A DNA stretch of 64,000 bases from Sphagnum compactum (taxonomy: Eukaryota > Bryophyta > Sphagnopsida > Sphagnales). Under the pieces are notes generated by a model, which saw only the letters and a list, made by a program, of their open reading frames with translations, searched no databases and had not been told where the DNA came from. Of the stretch, positions 1-14,760 are shown piece after piece. Within the stretch, counting starts at the first letter, position 1. Each line of letters starts with the position of its first letter. The position numbers and the translations under genes were made by a program. The stretch lies in the NCBI GenBank assembly GCA_965153455.1, contig OZ234493.1, positions 30,494,213-30,558,212 of the forward strand, written 5' to 3'.

Positions 1-1515
1 TGTATTGTTGTTATTATATGTAAAATTCTAAAATACAACTAATGTACCCATTATATAAGAATTAATTTTACATATTGATAACAAGTTAGTACATTGTAAA
101 TTCATTCCTTTAAAATGTATACAAATATAGGGATAATGGATTTGTTACCCTTTTTTGTTTTTGATTTGTGACTGATTTTTTAATATAAAAAATATTTCAT
201 GTTTGAGATAAGCAAAACAAAAACTCAATTAATTAATTTTAAATACATAAAATTTAATTCTAATTCTAATTTGTGCCTTTTTTAAATTTCTAGATGTGCA
301 TCTTTGTGAATTCTAGTATTCAATATTTAATCATTTATGGTTAATAACTAACTTGCAAAAATTAGATCATGCTAAGTTGTTTGCACATTTTGCACATTCT
401 ACACTGTAAGTTAGTTACAATAATGGGTATGTTACCATATCTTTTATCGATGTTTGGCATTTCTTTGTCAAATTTTTATTTTAAAAATGAAGTTAGGTAG
501 TTTCAAATTTAAATTTTCAGAATTTTTATAAATAGTTGAGGAAGAAGTTTGCAAAGTACACCTTTTGCTTTGTATTTGCAATAGTAATAAAATGGTTGGG
601 ACAATAAATAGTTTTTCACAAGTTGGGAGTTCAATTCTCAACAATTTTGACAAATATCAATAAAAATTCCCCTTTTTTTCAACTAGACCTTTTGCAAATT
701 GTTTTGTGCTAAATATTAATCTTAGGTATGGTATTGTTTATCTTGTTTTGTAAATGTAATTGTCAATGAGGTGTTATATAACGTGATGTACAATGGTCAA
801 CTTTTGAGACAATCAATAAGAGAAAAAGGGCCTTTTCTTACCAACCAATTTTTTATTGCATGTTGTTTTCAACTTTGTTTCAATTACATAATTATATTTA
901 TTTTGAAAATTTCCATACAGATGTCTCAGTACTTTAAATAAATCAAATTGTTGACTGATTTAGTAAGTGTATGACATTGACCACCAATGGGAGTTTACAT
1001 TCAAAATATTTTATGAAATAGAAAAAAAAAACTCAATTGAACTTTAATAAAAAAAATTCTTGTTGTAATGATGAACCATGCCCCATCATGTTAATTACTT
1101 GAATTAATTCGATGGACCTTGTTTATGAATGAATGAAAAACAAAAAATTAATGGATGAAATATTACATATGTTTTCCACTTTATTTCAACTTTAATGTGA
1201 TTTTTTTTTGCAACTATATTAAGACCGTGTTATGTTTGATTTGTGATTAATTTCCAATTTTATAAGCAGTTTGTGACACCTCTATCAAAGTTTGTAACTT
1301 TCATTACATTGTTTTGTCACTAAAGATCCAAAATGGGCTCCAAATTATGTGACATGGTGTTAAAAGAATAGGACAACATTCACATCTTGGTCTAAGGTCA
1401 TGTGAAAGTTATTACAATGATAAAAAATGTTCAACACAAAGTTCAAATGCCCTTACTTTGCAAAGTATAAGTAAATAAAGTGTAAGGAATAATAGGTGGG
1501 AAGTAGTTAATAGGT
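1..1515. other. AT-rich intergenic DNA, no gene seen
   Basis: Long A/T runs with frequent stops in all six frames. I find no coding exon, tRNA or recognisable transposon protein here. Confidence 0.6.
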
Positions 1516-1770
1516 TCATAGATAGGTTACATATCTACCTAATATGTAGGTAGGGTGCAAGTAAGGTAAATAATAGGTAACCCTTTTACCTATTGTTACA
1601 TATGACCTACCCATATACCTAGGAGGTGGCTTGAGAGATGGATGGATGCATATGAATGAATGAATGGTATAATATAGATGAATGAATGAATAAGTGATGT
1701 GGCATATAACATGAAGGAATGGATAATGTGACATATAATATGGATGAATGGATGATATGTCATATCATAG
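1516..1770. repeat. Degenerate GGTAGGTA / GATGAATG simple repeats
   Basis: The first part (about 1,516-1,625) is rich in ACCTA/TAGGT words in both orientations, so short palindromes form. The second part (about 1,635-1,760) is a degenerate run of GGATGAATG-like words mixed with ACATATAA. The same ATGAATG/CATTCATT vocabulary recurs near 2,060-2,300, 13,018 and 20,632. Open frames across it are a by-product of the repeat and are not genes. Confidence 0.55.
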
Positions 1771-2840
1771 TAGTGACAATGCATTGGTTGGAAATTCAAA
1801 TTTTGAATTGCATTCATTGAAATTGAAAACTAATTGGAACAATGTCAACTTGTATAGTTGAAAATGAATCAACATCCCAATTATAACCATGCGCAATAGG
1901 ACTTCACATTATATTACGCTCCCATTCAAACTTTGAGTTTCCCTTTTGCTCTAGTTTGATTTTCTTTATTTTCAACTATTTTTCAAGCTCAACTTATGTT
2001 TAAATTTAAACCCAGGGATGGCTTGGGCACGAGCCTAGAACATGATGGCCTATATAATTCACTTACATTTGATAAATGTTCATTTGACATGGATGAATGT
2101 CATTCATCAATCTAGACAAAACAAACGGATGTATAAAAAAGTTTGGATGAAATATATTTAAATATTTCCATAATAATTTTGTAGATGGGCACAAATGCAA
2201 CAGATGAATGGAAACTTGGTTAAAAGATGGATGGATCATGATAAATGAAAGATGTACAAATGATTGACAAATAACAGGTGAATGATGAATATACACAATG
2301 AACATTCTTTGTTAGAAAATAGTTGTGGGAAGTTATGATATCCAATGATAAATTATGGCAAATTGAAGAGATGAAATTTCATTGAATGTTTGAGAATGTT
2401 GGCTAATGACATAGCCAAATTCGATGGCATACACATAAATGCATTTGACTCATCTTTGCTCCCAAAGCTTGACTTCATATTCTTGTTCATTAGACCCTTA
2501 ATTATTTGTGTAAGGTTTGTCTAAAATCATTATCCAATTCGACAACATTCTCATAACTTTGTTATTATCATCTATAGATTTGCCTTTCAAAATAATTTTA
2601 GCTCTTTTTGAAAAATTGTTAATTTTTTCTATTGGGTTCTAAAATGTAACAACAAATGTGAAGGATGCTTAAAACTATTTTACTCTCATATCATGTTTAA
2701 AGCCAAATTTGGGTTAATGGATTTACGGATGATCACAAATTTAGTTACATCATAAAAATGAAAAGAAAAGAAAAAATGTCAGGAAGAGGACTTGTGACCA
2801 AACAGTGGGTCACTACACCAGTGTGAACACAATGAGTTTA
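1771..2840. other. AT-rich intergenic DNA, no gene seen
   Basis: No coding signal. ATGGATGA-type words recur around 2,060-2,300 and explain the short open frames there. Confidence 0.55.
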
Positions 2841-3965
2841 GAGGCTTGATTTGTGTTTTATTAGCCGCCATGATGTTGGCGGCGGAAATCTCTTCAGTAC
2901 TCTTGCATGGGAGTGCATGGGGAGGTCTCTCTGGGTGTGAGTGATTGGAAGGACAGGAACAAGGCGGCTGGAAATAATGGAGAGGAGTGGAGCTGCATCA
3001 ATGAGCGAAAATGGAGGGACTGACGGCGGCGGATGAGGCGGTTAGGGAAAAAGCGGGAAAGGAGGACGGTGAGAGGAAGAGTAAAGCTGATCTGATGGAG
3101 AGAGGATAGACAGGAAGCGTTAGAGTTTTTGGAAGGTGGGGTGGTGGATTTGTGGTTGCGTTAGTAACCAGAGCACGGCCAGTTACATGATCTGGTGGAG
3201 ATAGCACCGATCAGGGGTCGAAGCTGTTGAAAGGAAAGTTGGAGATGGCGGTCTGAGCTATGGAAGTGTGCCCTATAGAAGAAGTAGCAGAGAAGAAAAG
3301 AGGAGGAGATGAAGAGTTTTATTTTGGTTTTGGTTTAGAGCAGTGCCGAGTGTGGCTCATCTATTCGAAATGCACAGATAAATAGATTTTGGATGATTGT
3401 TTTGGAGAACACTTGGCTAAACTGCTGATCCTTTCCACTGCACTCAGCAACTTGGCTGAGTAGTTGTTTGTTTTCTGATGAACACTGGAATGAGGAAACT
3501 TGTACTCGTTGTTTAGTCTGTAAATGAAGCTGTGAAGTTATGGTTTATGTGATCACATCTGTCGATTTCGTGTGAGTACCGGTGGTGTCTATGTGAAGAT
3601 CAGCGAGTGAGTGTGAGAACATTTTGAGTCGAAGAGTGAGAGGAAATCAAGCGTATGTGGTTAGATTTAGGATCCCAAATAACTCAACCCTGAGTAGATC
3701 CATCAGGTGCTTCAGGTTGGTTGTAGAGTCCAGCACTCTTTTTTTTTGGTTACAGACTCTCCTCCCCTTGCCTTGACAATTGAAAGAAGAAGAATACCTT
3801 TGTCCTCCTTCTACAAAAGCCAAAGATGAAGAACAAATGAAACCAAAAAAAAAGGGACTTCCCACTTCTCCCCAAAACAAAAAAGAAGAAGGATTGTCAT
3901 TGACAACATTCCCTCACTCCCCTCACTCCATTGGGACTTTGATGAACAAACACCTTCGCTACTAG
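2841..3965. other. GC-richer block of unknown origin
   Basis: This block has visibly more G and C than its flanks. It contains GCCGCC/GGCGGCGG words at 2,863-2,886 and a purine-rich, gene-like texture from 2,940 to 3,330. I could not assemble a protein of a known family on either strand, nor find convincing terminal repeats or a target duplication. It could be an old transposon or LTR remnant, or a decayed gene fragment. Confidence 0.35.
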
Positions 3966-6900
3966 GTACCATAATAAAAAAATCCCAACTTTTTGGGACA
4001 TGTTTTAAACATTCTAAATGGGTCTTCAACTTCAAATTTAACACTCATGAAGGAAATATAGCCATAGGATGATTTACTCCACATGTTAAAGGTAACAATG
4101 TAGGTGTTGGTTCAACGCCTCCTCCCCTTATTCCATACTTTCAAAATGGTTTTTAAAATGTGTTCAAGTTTGGTTTTCTAGTTGTCAAATTTTGAAAATA
4201 ATTTGAATTATTTTGAAAGTTTGCCACTTTTAATATTTGATTTCTCCACGAAATAAATTTTGCAATGTAAATAATTGTTTGATGGAACAACTTGATTTTG
4301 TCTCGTGTGTTAATTTATGACATATCATGGATAGTTGAAGATCATTGTTTTAAAGGATGAAGGTTTCCAAATTCATCTAGATTTATATTTAAAGGAATAG
4401 CTCTTTATAAATGTGAAATTTTGTTCTAAAACCTAGTTTTGAATTCATGAAAAATTGTGAGGGTTTATTTTTATTTTTCAATTTTGTGATATTGATCAAC
4501 TGGAAATTGTCCACAAGTATATTTAGCCAAATATGGAAATATTCAAAATATTAATTAAAAATCATAATCATCCTTCCATACTATAGGCAATTGTGGCAAT
4601 TTTTGGAAATTATTCTGGATTTTTTTTGTTTTTTGAAAAAAAATCAAAAAGAAAGGAATTTGTGATAGAATATTATTTTTTCAATCACAAAATGAAGAAA
4701 ATTCACCATTAAAACCATTGGGTGATACTAATGTATTTTTAAAATAATTAATTTATTGGCTTTCATACATGTGAAAAAATAAATTATAAGTTCTACATTA
4801 ATGATCCATAAAAAGGGTATCATTTTGTGTTTTGAACACAATCTTAGATTGTAGTAATTCATTCTAGACACCATTTGTTATTTCATTTTTGAAGATATAA
4901 GTCTTCAGATACATAATGTTGATAATTGCTACAATGGATTTTATATTGTATCATTCAAGAAATATAAAATCATGTATATTTATAGTATGTTTAATTGTGT
5001 ATTACAATATTCACAAATAAATTCTTTTTTCATCCATAAACATGATGGATATATTAATACATTCACCATGATTTTGATGAATGCACATATTCATCCCTAT
5101 ACTTGCCTTTTGGTTTACCCCTATAATTATTGATTTTTAGTCCTAATTTATAGATCTTACTTGCATGGTTATAGAAGAAATATTACATCCAATTATGCAA
5201 GCTCCAAGTTTTAACTCTAGGCACGATGCTAAAGCTCCAAGCTCATTTAACAACTTGCTTCTTATCTTTCATTTCCTTTTTCCACCATGTTTTCCACCAC
5301 GTTGTTTTTAGTATTTATTTCTTTCAATTAATTTTTTCTTTGAACTTTCATTAGTTTAATTTCTTTTTGCCATTTCAAAAGAAAGAATTTGAGTAATTAT
5401 GGAGCATTTCAACCATCAATGCATGTTAATAACATTCAAAAAATAAGTAAGAATTTCTGGTTATTCTTCAATCTTTTCACAATGTTTCTTTTCTTTCCTT
5501 TTTCTTTTTTCAAGTAGTTAATGTGATGTTGGAACCATTACATTAGAATTTGAACACTACAAAATATTATTTTTAAATGCATGGAATGAGAAATTATATT
5601 TTATTTGAGCTTGAGTTTTTGGTTTTAATAAAGTTTTGACTAGATTTTAACTATATTTTGATTGGCTTCATCTAAAATTTTATTGGGTTTCAATTATGTG
5701 TCAACTATATGTAAGGTAAACTAAGACATGTGCCATTTTTGTTTGTTAATTATTTTAAAACTATGCAAGGAAACATTTGGGATGTAAATGGTAGCAATGT
5801 TTCATTACATAGTTTTCAAATTGGGCAATTGAAGGTTGTCTTTAGTGCATTGTGAGGTTTTTGAAATATGTGTGAACCTATAATTACCATTCATCACATG
5901 GACATTATAGGATTTGCATTCTTAGTTGACAATGTATATGCATACTATGCTTCTATTGTGGTTTGATTTTCTTTAGTTTAATTTCAATTGGGTACATTAT
6001 CCCACACTTTAATTTTGCAGTTTTATAATTATGATTGTAATCCACTAAAATTTGATTATAATCCAATTTTTTGTTAAATAAATTTTTAAGTATAAACTGT
6101 TTTTGGTCAAGTAAATTGTAGCTAATTACGAATGACACAATCGGCATATCCCTAAACATTATATGGCAACAATCTATGACATGGTCTTGAATATGTTGTA
6201 CACATGGCATTCATAATATTAGTCCACCCAAAGTTTTCAACATATATATTTTAAAAATTCCCTACCATACACATAACACACATTGATTATTTCATTTTTA
6301 TGGAGTCCCACCAATGCCCATGTGACTTGTGTCAATGCAATAATGTTTAGTTACATGGTCCAACCTAGTTTAGTCCATGGCACCCAATGAAGGTAGATGA
6401 AGTTCATCCATAAGTTGAAAATGTTTCATCAACCCAAATGGTGCATCACTTTCAACTAAAATATTTACACCTCACCATTGGCCTAGAAAGTGATGCATGT
6501 TTGTCATTTTTTTACTACATGTTAAAGTTGACTCAACACTGTTGATTCTTTCAGTAAACAATTGAAAAAAATAGTTTTGAGTTGAAAAACACATTTGTAG
6601 TTGAAATTGTCGTGCTCACCTAAAATAATAGTTGCAAAGTAGTTGAAAGCATAATAATAAAAAAAGGGGTTTTCTCCTAGTGGATATCAATTTATATAAT
6701 TTAATTGCTAATGAGGAAATAATGATAGGAAAAGGCATTGGATGAAAAAAATTACTTACATCCCCAAGCCTAACTCAATTTTCAACTAGGAAGTGGTATG
6801 TCACCATAGATGGTTATACACCAACCCTATGCATCATTACCTTCATCTAAAATGTATTTATTGCACAAGAATTATTCATTTCATAGATGTGCAAACAATT

Positions 6901-9414
6901 TCCTCTCCCTCTATCCATCCATTCCAAATCAATGTCCATAAGGGGGTGATGCTAATAAATTATTTGAAAGGCCCAAACCAATCACCTTTATTAAGGTCCA
7001 CTTATAGGGTGTGCCTTTGTGAAGGCCATAACCAATTTCGTATTGCATTTTGTCTTTCTACTAATTGACCCTCTTAGTTTTCTTCATTCTTTATTGTTAC
7101 AACCAAGATGGGTACATGACCTATGCCCACAAGAATACAATAGCAAAGGTTTATGAATAATACATGGGTTTGCTTCTACATCAAGAGGTCAGTGAGTTGG
7201 TTGAGATGATAAAAGGTTTACAACATTCTTTAAAACTCCTTGGCCCATTCCATATATGGAACAATTATTAGGTTTGTGGAATTAGGGCTTAGTTCATATA
7301 TTGCCTGCATGCAAGCAAAATTTTCAAACACTGAAATCACATATATTAAACATGTTAACATATTTGGTTAAGATTCCAAAAATATGTGTTGACTTGAATG
7401 ACAAAAATAACTTTTTATGCCCACCTTATCTACAAAAAAATCTACATAACAAAATAACATTCAAATGAGGGTCTAAACCTAAATTTTACAACCCCAAATT
7501 TTAGGAACATAACTTGTATTCACCAAATTAGTTAATATTAAACTTCCATCCTTAGGATTTAACAAGGTTGTATAGGACAGATGTTGTTTACACTTTGATC
7601 ACATGTATGGATGTATGACTAATTTTCATGAAGCCATAAAATACATGAAGTGATCAACTATTGATGATAAATGAATATGCTCATTATATTTTTCTAGGAA
7701 TTAGAATGACATTATTTGAATAGGAAAAATCTTGGGGTTTCGCATGGGTACTTTGCGGATGTATTTAATGTTAACTTAGGGGTAACAACAAAAGAGAAAA
7801 AGTATTCATGAAGCACTAGTAAGGGACATATTGCCCTAATTCCATACAAAATATTTTCATTATTATCAAGTTGATGACCATACTATTGGACCCTATATTT
7901 GTTTCACCTATACTAGCTTTGAATATCATTGTCATTGGATTTCTTATTTTATATTGTAGGTGTGTATTGTTGTTGGATATCTAGATTGACGATATTGTAA
8001 AATATCATGCATACATAATCATTTTGCACTTAAAGTGTGAAGTAATCCCCATTTTAATTGGTATATCTTACATTTGACAGTCGTGTCCAACATGTGTGAA
8101 TTATCTTTCATTTTGATGTCTCAAATGTGTATTGATTACAGAGTGTGACACATGAGACAATTATTCCAAACTATGTGAATTTTTCACATTTGTTAATTTT
8201 ACATTTTGATTTTTACAAAGTGGTTATGTGTTAAGTATAATATGTGGAGCATGTGGATTGTAAGGTTGCAAGATGCAATAACTAGTAATGCAAGTAACTA
8301 GACTAGATTATGTGGATAGGTATGATTCAAACCAAGTCATGTTCATTTGTAATACATGTTTTAGAAGTTGGCATATGGATCATTTTACACTACTCGTCAA
8401 GGAGGTATTAGCACAAAATAATATGCCCACATGATAACTTATATACAAACATTTTTATGTCTTACATGAATCATATTTTCTCTTTCCTTTTCCTTTTTGT
8501 GATATCAAAATTTGGCAACTTTGTTTCAAAAAATAGAGAAATTAATCAAATTTACAATATGAAACAAAAATTTCTCATTTTTTTGTCAAAAAATGATAGA
8601 AAATTGTTAGGAAAAAATCAATCGAACTTACATGTTAAACATCATTGTTGAGATACAAATAAATTGGTGTGGATTTATTTTTATGTGTAGAAGGTTGATG
8701 TTTGGTTAAACATTGATCATTATAAACACACACATTCACTCAAGAATCTTGCTTCTCATGTTACCCAAATCTAGAAGATTAAAAGCCATTATAGTCATGA
8801 CCCAAAACAAAATCACATTTAAATTGCTTATGAAATTGCAACACAAAAATGGTCGTAATCATAAAATTGCAATCCTAACCATGATGTGATGTTTCACATT
8901 GTTATTTAAAAAAAACCATATATCCAACTTGAATTGTATGAGGTAATTTTGTTACAAAAAAATTAAGGATATATTCCAATTATTTTTAAATTGAAAGCTT
9001 TAGCAAAATGTGGCTTGAATAAAATTATAAAATTATAATTTAAGTTCCACACGAAGTGTATCAAACCTAATACTATATTTTGAAACACAACTCTATGAGA
9101 ATGAATTTCACTATGTGATGCAAGTCATATTTACATGTACAAAAAATATATTTATAATGTTATTACCCCTCATTCAATGATTTTCTTTTATGAAAGTACA
9201 ATAAAACTTCCTTCAAATAATAATGAAGGTCACCTTTACATGTACAAATATAAAAAAGTGCCTATATTGTTGATACAAACTTGTCATTGGATAGGTTTGT
9301 TTTGTGAGGTTATGAGTTACACCCAAATTTCTTTCGCCACCAAACCTATGTTTTTTGGAAATTCATGTATTAATTAATGACATTCCATCCTTCACAAAAA
9401 GGCACATTATTTTT
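3966..9414. other. AT-rich intergenic DNA, no gene seen
   Basis: Open frames are all under 100 codons, of low-complexity composition, with no domain motif I recognise. No tRNA-like structure was noticed. Confidence 0.55.
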
Positions 9415-9437
9415 ATAATAAATAATAATAATAATAA
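9415..9437. repeat. (AAT)n microsatellite
   Basis: A short run of about seven AAT/ATA units in otherwise unremarkable AT-rich DNA. Confidence 0.8.
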
Positions 9438-11236
9438 TTTGGGATAAGGGGCAAAAAATCAAGTTATGTCCAATGATTTTTTTGGTGAAGATCGCCAAAA
9501 TGTGACACAATTTCTAAAAAGGAATATTCTATCACAATTTCCCCTTTTTTATTGCCAAATTACAATAGAAAATTGGTTTTTTGGGGAGGGTGTTACGACA
9601 TTCATATCCACATACACACATTTATGAATTCTCTAGAAAATAGTCATTAATTAATTCAAAATGAAATTAAACTTAGGAATGCTGGCCACTTTGGCTCCCT
9701 TAGGGAATTGAAAAAAGAACATTGATTAGGTGTTAATGAATTATGATTTTACAAGTGATATAGTGTAAATGTAAGGTGATGATTGGGTAGATTTGGGTAG
9801 TTTAAAAAATCTTACAATTATTTGCAATTCACAAGATTACAATGTGTTACTTAATATGTTTATGATAAGTATCAACATCATTTTTCAACCATACTATGGT
9901 TCATCCTTAAATTCAAATCATGCTTGTAAGGTTTAATTTGGTTAAAGATAACATTTCAATGTCATCATCTTTAATCCAAATCAATTCCAATTCAACTTTC
10001 AAATCAAAATCAATAATTTTAAACTTGGTTTTTCTTTTGAAAAAGGAAGTACTTGGTTTTTAGGTCACATAAAGTGTCTAAGGTTGTGGATGGTTCCCTT
10101 CCACAATTGTTAAGGTTACAATCAAACCCAAAGAGGGAATTGATTAGTGAATTACCAAAAGTAACTTGATTGGGCAAAATTTGGCATAAGGTTTGGATCA
10201 AACACCATTAACATAAAGGCTTTTAATGTGAATGTAAGGTTGGTGCAAGGTGGTGTTAAAAACTTGGGGAGTTGAGTAATAAACACCACTTTCTTTACAA
10301 ACATTTTTGAATATATCAATGATCATTGTGTTTCAAAAATCAAGTTAAGTTGAAAAATGGATTTGTATGAAATTTGCTTTTGACCTTAGTTTATACCTTG
10401 TTGCAAAATCTTTGATAAATCAATTGTTTGACCTTACTTTTCTTTGTGTGGATCAATAGTGTCATCAAATAGTTAAATCTTTAAAAAGTTAAATGTAATA
10501 AAAAGATTTTGTCTATACATTAAGATAATAATTATTTGTTTGTTTAATTTGGATGTGACCATGTTGTAACACTCCTAGACAATTAAGCCTCTCACTATAC
10601 ATTTGGTACCATTGGAAATCATTTAATGAAATTGTGTGCAGACTTGGGTCACTTTGTAGTTTTAGACCAATGGAGCAACAATTATTGAATTATAGTGAAT
10701 TTTTTTCTTGAAAATTAATTCAACATTTTAAATTAATTTTTCACAATTGCATTTTTTGAAAAGTTGTATCTCTTAAAGCCTTCAATATGTTTTTCTTGGA
10801 ATCTCTTATTATGAATGGTGCCACCTTCTATAGTATGATGAAAAGACATATAAACACAACTATTTTTTCTTTCTTTCATGACATAGTTATGGTGCTTTCA
10901 CACAAATTTTGAATTAAAACCCACTTCAACTAGTCCAATGTTGGCATGGATGACTTTATAGGAAATTTAATATATTTGGGCTAACAACACATGGGCCCAC
11001 TAGTAAAAATGAAGCTTGTTTCATTTTATGAAAGTTTCAATCAACATTTTCATTTTCATTTAAAATTATCCTAAGTTCCTAAGATAATCATGACTCGTGT
11101 TGCAATGTCATAATAAATGATTTTAGCATTAAAAGAAAAATTGTTGTCTTTAAAAAATTGCAAATGCTATTTTTTAGTTGCAAAAATTGATTACAAATGA
11201 CAATTTTTTTTCTAATATAACAAGTCACATTAACAT
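9438..11236. other. AT-rich intergenic DNA, no gene seen
   Basis: No exon, RNA gene or recognisable mobile-element protein found on either strand. Confidence 0.5.
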
Positions 11237-11389
11237 CATGTTGATAGATCACAATCAACCATGAAATCAATGAGTGATGCATTTGATCATGTGGATAGAC
11301 CACAATCAACCATGAAATCGATGAGTGATACATTTGATCATGTTGATAGACCACAATCGACCATGAAATCAATGAGTGATACATTTGAT
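11237..11389. repeat. 51-bp tandem repeat, three full copies
   Basis: Three consecutive units start at 11,237, 11,288 and 11,339, each beginning CATGT(T/G)GATAGA and ending ACATTTGAT or GCATTTGAT. They differ from one another at only a few positions, so the expansion is fairly recent. Because 51 is divisible by three, the minus strand stays open through the array with a 17-residue period. I see no other sign that it is translated. Confidence 0.9.
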
Positions 11390-13017
11390 TGGTAAATTTA
11401 AAACTTCAAGAGGTGCAAAAGTTGCAAACATCACCAACCCAATCCATACCTTGAATACCATCTCATTTTTAGTGTGATTACCACGCAACCTTAAAAGGAA
11501 CCTACCCCAAGCATGAGACCTAAAAATAGTAATGTAAAGCACATATCAACAATTTATTGCCATCATGAAATAGAAAATTTCATGCATGGCCAAATGATTT
11601 GATGTCAAGGTTTTGTAAGTTAGATTAAGCCATTCGTAAAGTGCAAAATACATTAAAGTTCCATTCCTCACAAAAGGTTTGTGAAAGCCGACATATAACC
11701 ATAATCTTTCATCCCAAACATATTTCATTTGTAAAAATAGAATGTACACCAAACAATCGTGCAACTATACACAAAACATGTCCTTCATCTATGTAGACAT
11801 TTGACCATGAAGAGAAAGAAACACATTGTCAAAATCATACTAGTGCACATCCACAACTTATTCATGATCAAGTTGCATTCAATAGGGTGGTTCTCACATT
11901 CTCATAGTTCCCCAACAAGGACACGTTTACGTCATCCCACACCATAACATTAAGGTCATTGGCATTCTAGTACATTGCATTGGCAAAGAATTGGCCCAAT
12001 GAGGCCAAACCCGTATAATGCAAAACTTGCATAAATGCCACACCATTAGCCCAACCTAATCACCATTATTGTTCATTGTTATGTTTTACATCACAACAAA
12101 AAGTAGTCCAATTTTATGATTGTTTCATTTTATATTTTGAATTCATGGTTTTTATTTTTGTGAGGCCTTCACACCTACCTTTCTTCCCCAAGGCACTTAT
12201 TTAGATTTGAAAAGGAATAGGGTATGATTTGTCTTTTTATATTTAGGTTATATATGTTTTAAATTGAAATAAATGGGGAAACATTATGGAATGAATAATG
12301 GCATTATTTGAAGCTAGTTGTGAGCATGAAATAACATTGTCAAAGGCCACTTTTGTGATGTAGAAGCAAGAAAAGTTGGGGAGGAATAAAAGGAAGAAGA
12401 CAAGTAAGGTCATGAAAATTGTTGGTTGAATTTAGGTACTTAGCCCAATGGTTCTAGTTGGGGGCATACTAGCCATAGGACTTGCCCATAGGAAGTTCAC
12501 TTACATTTTTACAAAAATACGTTTGTTCAAAATAAGGTATTTATAGAATTATTTTAGAAGAAAATTTCATTTTAAAATTAGAAAATGGATTTACCTATTA
12601 ATTTTTTACAAAAATATTTATTAGATAAGCAATGCATTTGACAATATAGTTAAATATAGTTTGTTTCATTTATAAATAAGTTAAGTATTTATCAATTGCC
12701 AAAACTACTTTTTTTTAATTAAAAAAAGGATATTTATTAATATCCATTTCATTTAGAATTAGGTAGGAAAATAATACCCTACAAATGCAAGTGGTACATT
12801 GAAAATACAAAGAGTGGACCCCCCCTTTCCCCTCCTCTCACTTGCTTCTAGGGTGGGTATTGAAAACCCCATGCAAGGGTTAGGTTTCAGATGTAGGTAA
12901 ATAGGTAGGGTTTAGGTTTAAATTTAAAACCACAATATTAGTTATGTCAACTCACATATGGCCACTTTGTGCTCCATCCACAACAAATAAGTATTCCGTG
13001 CCTCAAACATCATGGAC
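11390..13017. other. AT-rich intergenic DNA, no gene recognised
   Basis: The minus strand between 11,546 and 11,764 is open for 72 codons, but the sequence resembles no family I know. It may be part of an old transposon. Confidence 0.4.
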
Positions 13018-13041
13018 TTATTCATTCATTCATTCATTCAT
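13018..13041. repeat. (ATTC)n microsatellite
   Basis: About five perfect tandem ATTC units. This is one of several ATTC/GAAT tracts in the window. Confidence 0.8.
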
Positions 13042-13397
13042 GTTTTTAAACCTTTTTATGATTTCTACGATTTCTTCTTGTGCAAAGTTGGATATTGGTT
13101 TTGACATCAACTTGTTGATTCAATCAAGATTCATTGTGGCAATAACTAGATACCACAAGTGGGCCAAAAAAATGTTGGTAGGAAGTAGGTAGGCACTCAT
13201 AACTTACTTAATCATCCACAACTTAAATTCGATATTTTATTTTCAAGACAATTTATACTTGTCAAACAAAATATATGTATTATGTCAATTGAAAATTTAT
13301 TATTATTATTTTTTCCTTGTTCAACATTTCAATATTGACATCGTTTGCTTGATGACATTGTTTTGCGTTATTTTTGAAAAAAATCCTTTTGGGGAAA

Positions 13398-13450
13398 GGA
13401 GGGAAGAGAGAGAGGGTGGGAGAGGGAGGGAGGGAGGGACGGGGTGTGTG
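13398..13450 (+). repeat. G-rich GGGA tract
   Basis: A run of (G)AGGGA units with at least four G-triplets spaced by 1-4 bases at about 13,415-13,443. This meets the usual loose G-quadruplex pattern on the + strand. It lies far from any gene I can recognise. Confidence 0.6.
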
Positions 13451-14459
13451 TGAAGAGCTTTCATTTTGAAGGTTGCCAAATGCCAATTTTTTTTAAAAAA
13501 TTGGCCCCGCCTTCAACCCAAACTAATGGGCTTCATAAAATTTATAGTTGTCCACTTGGGAATCATTAGTTTAAAAATTTGAACCTAGCCTTAGAGCCAA
13601 TGGGTTTTGGTTTTGAAAATATTTTTAAAACCTAGAACGGATGAGTCATCCATTTTCTAAGGATCATGAGGTTCAACCTTGATGATCCTTTCAAACAAAA
13701 ACCTTGACATCACCATCATTAGGGCAAGAACGAGGAGGTAGGGAGGAAAAAGGAAGGAAAGAAAAGGAAGCATTAGAAGGAAGAAAAAAGGCGGTTGATA
13801 TTATTTAAACAATATTTACAACAGAAGACTTCAAATAAATGTCAAAAACAAGCTACACCAAATGCACAATATTAGATTGTTGATGGATGACATTGATCAT
13901 AAAGATATATAAAATTGTCTACATATGGATGAAAATGAAAAAAACATCAATGAAACCATTTTCTTTTAAGGGAACTTTCAATGCAAATGAAATGAACTAT
14001 GCATGAATAAAATTAAGTTCATGGATAAAGTTTGCTACACATGTGATTTGCCACATGGATGACGAAGTTTGATGATGGATGAATTTTATTCATGGAGCAT
14101 ATTGGCAATGCAAATGGAAATTGGCCATACTAATGAATTAATGAATTGTATGGATGAACTTTGACAACATGGATTAAATTAAACTTCAAAAATGAAATTG
14201 ACCATAAGGTCAATAAATGAAATAACATTTTGGATGAACATGAATATCATCCATATATGGGTCCAAAGTCTTTAAGATGTATCAAAATTTTGTCACATTA
14301 TCATCATTTTTTATATTTTTTAGTTAGTCTTGTTTTATCAGATCCATGACACAAAATGGATCATATTGATGGAATCTAAAATTGTGATCAAGATATTATA
14401 TTGTGGAATATTTGATATGTTTTGATTCATTAATATTGATGGGGATCAAAATATAGGGG
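13451..14459. other. AT-rich intergenic DNA, no gene seen
   Basis: GGATGAA-type words are frequent between 13,880 and 14,260. No coding signal was found. Confidence 0.5.
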
Positions 14460-14760
14460 AAAAAAAGGCTTCACGCTCCTTAGTTTGTTTTTTGTTTTCT
14501 TTTGCAACAATGAAATGAAAGGTTTGAGATGCCACAAAGCTTCATGCTCTTCAAACTTGCTTGTTTGTTTTTATTGTTTTTATATTTGGTTTTTTGTGTT
14601 AGCATAAGGGGTAGGGAGGTTTGAGCTTTTTACTCATTTTTGGTTTTCCGTTTGTGACAATACATGATGTGGGGCAATGGGGAGCTTTGATCATGCTCCT
14701 TGTTTTTTTGACTTTTTATTCTTTGTGTTAATGCAAGGGGTGAGGAGTTCAAGGTACAAA
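14460..14760. repeat. Degenerate ~100-bp tandem repeat
   Basis: The phrases CTTCATGCTC, a T-rich stretch, and TTTGTGTTAATGCAAGGGGT recur two to three times in the same order. This indicates an old, diverged tandem duplication. Noncoding as far as I can see. Confidence 0.45.
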
